Shown one piece after another: positions 57,507 through 64,000 of a stretch of 64,000 bases of DNA (position 1 is its first letter; every line of letters begins with the position of its first letter). The translations under genes and the position numbers were made by a program. Origin of the DNA: Pseudonocardia petroleophila (GTDB taxonomy: Bacteria; Actinomycetota; Actinomycetes; Mycobacteriales; Pseudonocardiaceae); NCBI RefSeq assembly GCF_014235185.1, contig NZ_CP060131.1, positions 4,223,501 to 4,287,500 of the forward strand. The letters run 5' to 3'. The notes under the pieces are model-generated. The model worked only from the letters and a program-made list of their open reading frames with translations, did not search any database and was not told where the DNA came from.

Positions 57507-57545
57507 CGTCAAGATCGCGTCAAGGCGGCGCCCCCGGCCGTCAAG
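57507..57545 (+). promoter_or_regulatory. Phased CGTCAAG repeats, KdpE operator candidate
   Basis: CGTCAAG occurs at 57507-57513, 57518-57524 and 57539-57545, spaced 11 and 21 bp, that is one and two helical turns. OmpR/PhoB-type regulators such as KdpE bind such direct repeats on one DNA face. They lie 91 bp upstream of the first small kdp-operon gene. Confidence 0.55.
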
Positions 57546-57635
57546 CCCCCGTAGCGGGCGCCCCGCCACCACCCGGGCCGGGGGGACGCTCTCGCCGTCC
57601 CGCCGGAACGGCCGGTGGGGGTGGGAGGTCCGGCT

Positions 57636-57719
57636 ATGGCCGACATCGCGTACGTGCTGCTGCTGGTCGGCGGCTTCCTGGTGCTCGTGCTGACACTGCG
57701 CGGACTGGAGAGGCTGTGA
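57636..57719 (+). CDS. 27-residue membrane peptide ahead of kdpF
   Basis: A 27-residue reading frame beginning MADIAYVLLLVGGFLVLVL and ending in the charged tail RGLERL. It is a single hydrophobic helix. GGGAGG precedes the ATG at a good distance, and its TGA overlaps the kdpF GTG (GTGA), the same coupling used through the rest of the operon. Not part of the classical Kdp complex. I recall similar tiny frames ahead of kdpF in other actinobacteria but cannot name a family. It may be an accessory or stabilising peptide for the pump, or a leader that couples translation. Confidence 0.7.
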   Translation: MADIAYVLLLVGGFLVLVLTLRGLERL

Positions 57720-57805
57720 TCGTCGCGAACGTCGTCGGGGTGGTCGTCGCCCTGACCCTGCTGGTCTACCTGTTCGTCGCGCTGATCCGTCCGGAGAAGT
57801 TCTGA
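57716..57805 (+). CDS. kdpF: KdpF small subunit
   Basis: 29 residues: one membrane helix ([19 protein letters not shown]) ending in the hallmark RPEKF. KdpF stabilises the KdpFABC high-affinity potassium pump in the membrane. The GTG start overlaps the stop of the preceding 27-residue peptide, and its TGA shares bases with the kdpA ATG (TGATG), so the order and coupling are those of a standard kdpFABC operon. It is too short for routine gene calling and easily missed. Confidence 0.93.
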   Translation: MIVANVVGVVVALTLLVYLFVALIRPEKF

Positions 57806-59469
57806 TGTCGTCCACCGTCGCCGGCCTGCTCCAGGTCGGCGCGCTCCTCGTGCTGCTCGCGGCCGTGTACGCGCCGTTCGGCGACTACATGGCCCGGGTG
57901 TACGAGAGCGAGAAGCACTGGCGGGTGGAGCGGGCGCTCTACCGCGTCGTCCGGGTCGACCCGGGCTCCGAGCAGCGCTGGACGGTCTACGCCGCCGCCC
58001 TGCTCGCGTTCTCCTTCGTCTCGGTCCTGTTCCTCTACCTGCTGCAGCGGTTCCAGGCGTTCCTCCCGCTGAGCCTGGACCGCGGCGCGGTGGAGCCGGG
58101 GATCGCGTTCAACACCGCCGTGTCGTTCGTGACCAACACGAACTGGCAGTCCTACGTGCCCGAGACGACCATGGGCCACCTGGTCCAGATGGCCGGGCTG
58201 ACGGTGCAGAACTTCGTCTCGGCCGCGGTCGGCATGGCCGTCGCCGTCGCGCTCGTGCGCGGGTTCGCCCGCACGGGGTCCGATCGCCTCGGCAACTTCT
58301 GGGTCGACCTGACCCGCGGCGTCACCCGCATCCTGCTGCCGATCTCGGTGGTCGGGGCGATCGTGCTGATCGCGCTGGGCGTCACGATGTCGCTGCGGGC
58401 CGGCGTCGACGTCACGGGGGTCGACGGGGCGCGGAGCACCATCGCGCTCGCGCCGACGGCCAGCCAGGAGGTCATCAAGGAGGTCGGCACCAACGGCGGC
58501 GGGATCTTCAACGCCAACTCCTCGCACCCGTTCGAGAACCCGAACGCGGTCACGAACGTCCTGGAGGTCTTCCTGCTGCTGGTGATCCCGGTCTGCCTCA
58601 CCCGCACGTTCGGCGTGATCGTGCGGGACAGGCGCCAGGGGCACCTGCTGATCGCCGTCATGGGCGCGCTGTGGGGGATCCTGCTCGCCGTCGCCTGGTG
58701 GGCCGAGAGCCACCCGAACGGCCCGGCGCACCTGCTCGCGGGCGGCGCGCTGGAGGGCAAGGAGACCCGGTTCGGCATCCCGTCCTCGGTGCTGTTCGCC
58801 ATCTCCACCACCGGCACGTCGACGGGCGCGGTGAACAGCTGGCACGACGCCTACACCGGCCTCGGCGGCGGCATGACGCTGCTGAACATGCTGTTCGGCG
58901 AGGTCGCGCCGGGCGGGGTCGGCGCGGGTCTCTACGGCATGCTGGTGCTCGCGGTCATCGCGGTGTTCCTGGCCGGGCTGATGGTCGGGCGCACCCCGGA
59001 GTACCTGGGCAAGAAGCTCGGGCGGGTGCAGATCACCGCCGCCGTCGTCGCGATACTGGCGATGCCGACCATGGTGCTGCTCGGCACCGGGGCGGCGCTC
59101 GCCCAGCCCGCGGAGATCGACGCCGCGCTGAACAACTCCGGCGCGCACGGACTGTCCGAGGTGCTCTACGCCTACGCCAGCGCCGCCAACAACAACGGCA
59201 GCGCGTTCGCCGGCATCACGGTCACCAGCGGCTGGTTCCAGGCCTCGCTCGGCGTCGCCATGCTGATCGGCCGGTTCGTCCCGATCCTGGCGGTGCTGGC
59301 CCTGGCCGGGTCGCTCGCGGCGCAGAAGCGCGTCGAACCCGGGGCGGGCAGCCTGCCCACGTCCGGGCCGCTGTTCGGCGTGCTGCTCGGCGGCACGGTC
59401 GTCCTCGTCGCCGCACTCACGTTCTTCCCGGCCCTCGCACTGGGCCCGTTCGCGGAGGCACTCGCATGA
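57805..59469 (+). CDS. kdpA: Potassium-transporting ATPase KdpA, K+-binding subunit
   Basis: 554 residues, the usual size. It is the channel-like subunit with four pore-loop repeats; [14 protein letters not shown] and [19 protein letters not shown] are selectivity-filter segments. It binds K+ on the outside and conducts it through a tunnel to KdpB. About ten membrane helices are visible. ATG 57805 overlaps the kdpF stop, and its own TGA overlaps the kdpB ATG (ATGA). Nothing is missing compared with characterised KdpA proteins. Confidence 0.97.
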   Translation: MSSTVAGLLQVGALLVLLAAVYAPFGDYMARVYESEKHWRVERALYRVVRVDPGSEQRWTVYAAALLAFSFVSVLFLYLLQRFQAFLPLSLDRGAVEPGIAFNTAVSFVTNTNWQSYVPETTMGHLVQMAGLTVQNFVSAAVGMAVAVALVRGFARTGSDRLGNFWVDLTRGVTRILLPISVVGAIVLIALGVTMSLRAGVDVTGVDGARSTIALAPTASQEVIKEVGTNGGGIFNANSSHPFENPNAVTNVLEVFLLLVIPVCLTRTFGVIVRDRRQGHLLIAVMGALWGILLAVAWWAESHPNGPAHLLAGGALEGKETRFGIPSSVLFAISTTGTSTGAVNSWHDAYTGLGGGMTLLNMLFGEVAPGGVGAGLYGMLVLAVIAVFLAGLMVGRTPEYLGKKLGRVQITAAVVAILAMPTMVLLGTGAALAQPAEIDAALNNSGAHGLSEVLYAYASAANNNGSAFAGITVTSGWFQASLGVAMLIGRFVPILAVLALAGSLAAQKRVEPGAGSLPTSGPLFGVLLGGTVVLVAALTFFPALALGPFAEALA

Positions 59470-61505
59470 CCGCAGTACTGGACAAGCCGCAGGAGCAGCG
59501 TTCCGTCGCGGCCGGGGCGTTCGCCCCGTCGCAGCTGCTCGCGTCGCTGCCCGACGCGCTGCGCAAGCTCCACCCGCGCGCCCAGCTCCGCAACCCCGTC
59601 ATGTTCGTGGTGTGGGTCGGGTCGGTGCTGGTCACGGTGCTGGCGTGCGTCGAGCCCAGCGTGTTCGCGGTCCTCATCGCCGTCTGGCTCTGGTTCACCG
59701 TGCTGTTCGCGAACCTCGCCGAGGCCGTCGCGGAGGGCCGCGGCAAGGCGCAGGCCGAGTCGCTGCGCCGCACCAAGGCGGAGTCGGTCGCCCGGCGCCT
59801 CACCGCGGACGGCGGCGAGGAGCAGGTGCCCGGCACCGAGCTGCGCATCGGTGACCGCGTGGTCGTCGAGGCCGGTGAGGTCATCCCCGGCGACGGCGAC
59901 GTCGTCGAGGGCATCGCCACCGTCGACGAGTCGGCGATCACCGGCGAGTCCGCCCCCGTCATCCGCGAGTCCGGCGGCGACCGGTCCTCGGTCACCGGTG
60001 GGACCACGGTGCTGTCCGACCGGATCGTCGTGGAGATCACGACGAAGCCGGGGGAGTCGTTCGTCGACCGGATGATCGCCCTGGTCGAGGGCGCCGAACG
60101 GCAGAAGACGCCCAACGAGATCGCCCTGACGATCCTGCTCTCCGCCCTGACGATCATCTTCCTGCTCGCCGTGGTCGCCCTGCAGCCGATGGCCGGCTAC
60201 TCGGGGGCGCAGCAGTCGCTGATCGTGCTCACCGCGCTGCTGGTCTGCCTCATCCCGACGACGATCGGCGCGCTGCTCTCCGCCATCGGCATCGCCGGCA
60301 TGGACCGGCTGGTGCAGCGCAACGTCCTCGCGACCTCGGGCCGGGCCGTGGAGGCCGCCGGCGACGTCGACGTGCTGCTGCTGGACAAGACCGGCACGAT
60401 CACCTTCGGCAACCGGCAGGCCACCGACCTGGTCCCGGTCGGCGGGGTCGGGACCGAGGAGCTGGCGGCCGCGGCGCGGCTGTCCAGCCTGGCCGACACC
60501 ACGCCCGAGGGTCGCTCGATCGTCGCGCTCTGCGCGGAGCGGTTCGGGCTGGCGGGCGAGGCCACCCGCGACGAGGCCGTCGCCGAGTTCGTGCCGTTCA
60601 CGGCGCAGACCCGGATGTCGGGGATCGACATCGGGGGGCGGGAGATCCGCAAGGGCGCCTCGAGCGCCGTGGCCGGGTGGGTCGGGTCGCTCGACGCCGA
60701 GGTCACCGACGTCGTCGACGCGATCAGCCAGGGCGGCGGCACCCCGCTCGTGGTGGCCGAGCGCGGCCGGGTGCTGGGCGTCGTCGCGCTGTCCGACGTC
60801 GTCAAGCCCGGCATGCGCGAGCGGTTCGACGAGATGCGCTCGATGGGCATCCGCACCGTCATGATCACCGGGGACAACGCGCTCACCGCCGCGGCCATCG
60901 CGAAGGAGGCGGGCGTCGACGACGTCCTCGCCGAGGCCACCCCCGAGGACAAGATGGCGCTGATCAAGAAGGAGCAGGCGGGTGGGCGGCTGGTCGCCAT
61001 GACCGGGGACGGCACCAACGACGCTCCCGCGCTCGCGCAGGCCGACGTCGGCGTCGCGATGAACACGGGGACGGCCGCGGCCAAGGAGGCCGGCAACATG
61101 GTCGACCTCGACTCGGACCCCACGAAGCTCATCGAGATCGTGGAGATCGGCAAGCAGCTGCTCATCACCCGCGGCGCGCTCACCACGTTCTCCGTGGCCA
61201 ACGACCTCGCGAAGTACTTCGCGATCCTGCCGGCCATGTTCGCGGTGCTCCACCCGCAGCTCGACAAGCTCAACGTGATGCAGCTGGCGTCGCCGAACTC
61301 GGCGATCCTCTCGGCCGTCGTCTTCAACGCGCTGATCATCGTGGTGCTCATCCCGCTGGCGCTCAAGGGTGTGCGGTACCGGCCCACCGGTGCGGCGAAC
61401 CTGTTGCGCCGCAACCTGTTGATCTACGGACTGGGCGGCGTCGTCACGCCGTTCGTCGGGATCTTCCTCATCGACCTGCTCGTCCGCCTCATCCCGGGGA
61501 TCTGA
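59466..61505 (+). CDS. kdpB: Potassium-transporting ATPase KdpB, P-type ATPase subunit
   Basis: 679 residues. The phosphorylation motif DKTGTIT places the acceptor Asp at residue 307, the same number as in E. coli. ITGESAP (actuator domain), KGASSAV region (nucleotide domain) and [18 protein letters not shown] (hinge) are intact. It hydrolyses ATP to drive K+ import. The N-terminal 70 residues include the helix before TM1. ATG 59466 overlaps the kdpA stop; TGATG links it to kdpC. Confidence 0.97.
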   Translation: MTAVLDKPQEQRSVAAGAFAPSQLLASLPDALRKLHPRAQLRNPVMFVVWVGSVLVTVLACVEPSVFAVLIAVWLWFTVLFANLAEAVAEGRGKAQAESLRRTKAESVARRLTADGGEEQVPGTELRIGDRVVVEAGEVIPGDGDVVEGIATVDESAITGESAPVIRESGGDRSSVTGGTTVLSDRIVVEITTKPGESFVDRMIALVEGAERQKTPNEIALTILLSALTIIFLLAVVALQPMAGYSGAQQSLIVLTALLVCLIPTTIGALLSAIGIAGMDRLVQRNVLATSGRAVEAAGDVDVLLLDKTGTITFGNRQATDLVPVGGVGTEELAAAARLSSLADTTPEGRSIVALCAERFGLAGEATRDEAVAEFVPFTAQTRMSGIDIGGREIRKGASSAVAGWVGSLDAEVTDVVDAISQGGGTPLVVAERGRVLGVVALSDVVKPGMRERFDEMRSMGIRTVMITGDNALTAAAIAKEAGVDDVLAEATPEDKMALIKKEQAGGRLVAMTGDGTNDAPALAQADVGVAMNTGTAAAKEAGNMVDLDSDPTKLIEIVEIGKQLLITRGALTTFSVANDLAKYFAILPAMFAVLHPQLDKLNVMQLASPNSAILSAVVFNALIIVVLIPLALKGVRYRPTGAANLLRRNLLIYGLGGVVTPFVGIFLIDLLVRLIPGI

Positions 61506-62131
61506 TGCTCACCTCCATCGTCCGCCAGTCCGGCGCCGCGCTGCGCGTGCTGCTGGTCATGACCCTGCTGCTCGGGGTCGTCTACCCGCTCGGGATCTGG
61601 CTCGTCGCCCGCGTCCCGGGCCTGTCCGGGCCCGCCGAGGGCTCGATCATCACCTCCGCCGACGGCACGGCGGTCGGGTCGTCGCTGATCGGGATCGACC
61701 CGGTCGCGGCCGACCCGGCCGCCGACCCGTGGTTCCACACGCGGCCCTCGGCCACCGCCGAGGACGAGCTGGGCCTCGGCCCGGGCGACCCCTCCACCTC
61801 GGCCGGGGCCAACCTCGGCGGCTTCGACGAGGGGCTGGTCGCGACGATCGCGGCCCGGCGGGAGGCGATCGCGGCCCGTGAGGGCGTCGACGTCTCCGCG
61901 GTGCCGGTGGACGCGGTGTCGAGCTCGGCGTCGGGGATCGACCCCGGCATCAGCCCCGCCTACGCGGAGCTGCAGGTCCCGCGGGTGGCGCGGGTGACCG
62001 GCCTGTCGCAGGACGCGGTCCGCGCCCTCGTCGCGGACGCGACGAGCGGCCGGGTCCTCGGTTTCCTGGGCGAGCCGCAGGTGAACACGACCGAGCTCAA
62101 CCTGGCGGTGGCGGCCGCGGGCGCGGGCTGA
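61505..62131 (+). CDS. kdpC: Potassium-transporting ATPase KdpC subunit
   Basis: 208 residues. One N-terminal membrane helix (LLVMTLLLGVVYPLGIWLVA) is followed by an outside domain with GSSLIGID, WFHTRPSAT and the C-terminal VNTTELNLAV, all typical. KdpC stabilises the pump and supports K+ loading. The start ATG 61505 overlaps the kdpB stop (TGATG). After its stop comes a long inverted repeat before kdpD, so transcription of the sensor gene may be reduced relative to the pump genes. Confidence 0.95.
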   Translation: MLTSIVRQSGAALRVLLVMTLLLGVVYPLGIWLVARVPGLSGPAEGSIITSADGTAVGSSLIGIDPVAADPAADPWFHTRPSATAEDELGLGPGDPSTSAGANLGGFDEGLVATIAARREAIAAREGVDVSAVPVDAVSSSASGIDPGISPAYAELQVPRVARVTGLSQDAVRALVADATSGRVLGFLGEPQVNTTELNLAVAAAGAG

Positions 62132-62138
62132 GCGTCCG

Positions 62139-62193
62139 TTGCAGCAAGGCCACCTTCACGCAACGAGATCGCGTGAAGGTGGCCTTGCTGCAA
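62139..62193. repeat. Perfect 23 bp inverted repeat between kdpC and kdpD
   Basis: Arms 62139-62161 and 62171-62193 are perfectly complementary over 23 bp, flanking the 9 nt loop AACGAGATC. Each arm contains GCAAGGCCACCTTCACG. The hairpin starts 8 bp after the kdpC stop. It could act as an attenuating terminator inside the operon or be a dispersed palindromic element; its AT-richer ends (TTGCAGCAA) differ from the surroundings. Confidence 0.95.
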
Positions 62194-62227
62194 TCGGGGT
62201 GGTGGGGTGCGGGAGGAGGATGGGTCT

Positions 62228-64000
62228 GTGGGTGAGCGTGGGGAGTTGCGGATCTACCTCGGGGCCGCGCCGGGTGTGGGCAAGACCTTCGCGATGCTCG
62301 GCGAGGCGCACCGCCGGATCGAGCGCGGCACCGACGTCGTCGTCGGGCTGGTGGAGACGCACGGGCGGGAGAAGACCGCCGCGCTGCTGGCGGGCATCGA
62401 GACCGTGCCCCGCCGCCGCCACCTGCACCGCGGCACCGCGCTCGAGGAGATGGACGTCGACGCCCTGCTCGCGCGCGCGCCCGAGGTGGCGATCGTCGAC
62501 GAGCTCGCGCACACCAACGCCCCCGGCTCCCGCAACGCCAAGCGCCACCAAGACGTCGCCGAGCTGCTGGAGGCCGGGATCGACGTCCTGACCACGGTCA
62601 ACGTGCAGCACCTGGAGTCCCTCAACGACGTGGTGGAGCGGATCACCGGGGTCACCCAGCGCGAGACCGTGCCCGACGAGGTGGTGCGCCGCGCGGAGCA
62701 GATCGAGCTCGTCGACATCACCCCGGAGGCGCTGCGCCGCCGCATGGCCCACGGCAACATCTACGCCGCGGAGAAGGTCGACGCGGCCCTGAGCAACTAC
62801 TTCCAGCCCGGCAACCTCATCGCGCTGCGCGAGCTGGCCCTGCTGTGGGTCGCCGACCAGGTCGACGTGGCGCTGCAGCGCTACCGCGCCGACCGCGCGA
62901 TCACCGACACCTGGGAGACCCGCGAGCGGGTCGTCGTCGCCGTCACCGGCGGCACCGAGAGCGAGACGGTGGTGCGCCGGGCCGCGCGGATCGCCAAGCG
63001 CGCCGGATCGGCCGACCTGCTGTGCGTGCACGTCCTGCGCGGCGACGGCCTCGCGGGCGCCCCGGTCGGCGCGCTCGCATCGCTGCGCACGCTGGCCGAC
63101 GACGTGGGCGGCTCGTTCCACACCGTCGTGGGCGGCCCGGGGGACGGCGGGGTCCCGGCCGCGCTGCTCGACTTCGCCCGCGGCGTCAACGCCACCCAGC
63201 TGGTGATCGGCACGTCGCGGCGCTCCCGGCTCGCCCGCGCGCTCGACGAGGGCATCGGCGCCCAGGTCGTGCAGGACTCCGGCCCGATCGACGTCCACAT
63301 GGTCACCCACGCCGAGGCCGGCGGGCGGGCCCTGCGGCTGCCCGCGCTGCGGTCGGGGATCCCGGGCCCGCGCGGCGCACTGGGCTGGGTGCTGGCCGCG
63401 GCGCTGCCGGGCCTTGCGACCGGGATCGGGGTGCTGCTGCTGCGGATCGTCGACCTGTCCACCGACGTCGTCCTGTTCTTCCTGGCCACGGTCGTCGTCG
63501 CGCTGGTGGGCGGGCTGGGACCCGCGGTCCTCGCCGCCGTGCTCGGCGGTCTGCTGCTCAACTACTTCCTCACCCCGCCCACCGGCAGCCTGACGATCGC
63601 GCAGCCGGAGAACGCCGTGACGATCGTGGCGATGGTGCTGGTCGCCGTCCTCGTCGCGCTGGTCGTCGACCGGGCCGCGCGGCGCACCGAGCAGGCCGCG
63701 CGGCTGCGCACCGAGGCGGCGCTGCTGGCGTCCTTCTCGCGCACCGTGCTGACCCGCACCGACCCGCTGCCGCGGCTGCTGGAGAAGGTCAGCGACGCGT
63801 TCGGGCTCAGCTCGGTGGCGGTGCTGGAGCGCTCGCAGGGGGAGTGGCGCCGGGTGGCCGAGGTCGGGCCGCCGGTGTGCGACCGCCCCGAGGACTGCGA
63901 CGTCGACGTGGCCGTGGAGCCGGGGCTGCACCTCGTCGGCCGCGGCCGCGCGCTCGCGGCGGCCGACCGGCGGCTGCTGGAGACCGTCGGCGGGCAGGCC
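62228..64000 (+). CDS. kdpD: KdpD sensor histidine kinase (3' truncated by window)
   Basis: 591 residues before the right edge; the kinase core lies outside. The N-terminal KdpD domain (1-210) has Walker A GAAPGVGKT and VDELAHTNAPG (Walker B-like). A universal-stress-protein-type domain follows (about 230-360), then four membrane helices (about 385-490) including LGWVLAAALPGLATGIGVLLL, and the beginning of a GAF domain. It senses K+ or turgor and phosphorylates KdpE, which should be encoded next. GTG 62228 is chosen because GGGAGGAGG lies about 9 nt upstream and MGERGELRIYLG matches the family N terminus; an ATG at 62220 is in another frame. Confidence 0.95.
   Translation, partial: MGERGELRIYLGAAPGVGKTFAMLGEAHRRIERGTDVVVGLVETHGREKTAALLAGIETVPRRRHLHRGTALEEMDVDALLARAPEVAIVDELAHTNAPGSRNAKRHQDVAELLEAGIDVLTTVNVQHLESLNDVVERITGVTQRETVPDEVVRRAEQIELVDITPEALRRRMAHGNIYAAEKVDAALSNYFQPGNLIALRELALLWVADQVDVALQRYRADRAITDTWETRERVVVAVTGGTESETVVRRAARIAKRAGSADLLCVHVLRGDGLAGAPVGALASLRTLADDVGGSFHTVVGGPGDGGVPAALLDFARGVNATQLVIGTSRRSRLARALDEGIGAQVVQDSGPIDVHMVTHAEAGGRALRLPALRSGIPGPRGALGWVLAAALPGLATGIGVLLLRIVDLSTDVVLFFLATVVVALVGGLGPAVLAAVLGGLLLNYFLTPPTGSLTIAQPENAVTIVAMVLVAVLVALVVDRAARRTEQAARLRTEAALLASFSRTVLTRTDPLPRLLEKVSDAFGLSSVAVLERSQGEWRRVAEVGPPVCDRPEDCDVDVAVEPGLHLVGRGRALAAADRRLLETVGGQA

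Noticed and set aside
62139-62591. A TTG-started plus-strand frame over the inverted repeat and the start of kdpD
   Set aside because: It is out of frame with the clearly conserved KdpD N terminus that starts at 62228.

Overview
The window is very GC-rich (roughly 73-75% by eye), with strong G/C third-position bias and many GTG starts. It carries a 13E12/DUF222-type HNH gene, an F420-type LLM oxidoreductase, LexA boxes of the actinobacterial form (CGAAC-N4-GTTCG) and IdeR/DmdR-type iron boxes. This points to an actinomycete, most likely Pseudonocardiaceae and perhaps Pseudonocardia itself (inference). It is chromosomal in style. I see no rRNA, tRNA, CRISPR array, insertion sequence or phage gene.

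Region 1 (1-23 kb) is iron acquisition plus oxidoreductases. The left edge cuts a very large siderophore-type NRPS with the order A(end)-PCP-C-A(N-methyltransferase inserted)-PCP-C-A-PCP-C-A-PCP-E. The first complete A domain reads as a hydroxyornithine pocket. A perfect hairpin terminator separates it from a convergent ferric-siderophore-binding lipoprotein. Iron-box matches lie upstream of that lipoprotein, of a YtcJ-like amidohydrolase and of a PPOX-type flavoprotein, which suggests one iron-controlled island. Interspersed are a quinone oxidoreductase, an enoyl-CoA hydratase, an AI-2E family permease, a FAD monooxygenase, an HD-domain protein, a KstD-like FAD dehydrogenase and an SRPBCC protein.

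Region 2 (23-36.6 kb) is acyl-CoA catabolism around a TetR regulator. On the minus strand lie an acyl-CoA ligase, an LLM oxidoreductase and a GH3 glucosidase, tightly coupled. On the plus strand lie an acyl-CoA dehydrogenase, an acyl-CoA ligase, acyl-CoA carboxylase beta and alpha subunits, an SDR and a crotonase. This is the enzyme set for activating, desaturating, carboxylating and hydrating a branched acyl-CoA. An AtuA-like gene at 49-50.7 kb may belong to the same metabolism.

Region 3 (36.6-53 kb) holds an SOS-controlled HNH protein, a 21-22 bp tandem repeat array, a 1638-residue sensor that joins a hybrid histidine kinase to a complete PP2C/RsbW/STAS partner-switching set, an MFS exporter, a GH13 enzyme, a thioesterase, dinB with an SOS box, the AtuA-like gene and a low-complexity membrane protein.

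Region 4 (52.2-56.5 kb) is a Rieske oxygenase operon with an MFS aromatic-acid transporter, the oxygenase, a tiny CxC protein and a reductase, chained by ATGA or near-abutting junctions, with an IclR regulator.

Region 5 (56.6 kb to the right edge) has a BtuF-like protein followed by a kdp potassium-transport operon: a 27-residue membrane peptide, kdpF, kdpA, kdpB, kdpC, a long perfect inverted repeat, and kdpD running off the edge. Three helically phased direct repeats precede it.

A recurring feature is a TAnnnT hexamer placed 6-7 nt before the start codon, which marks several genes as probably leaderless.
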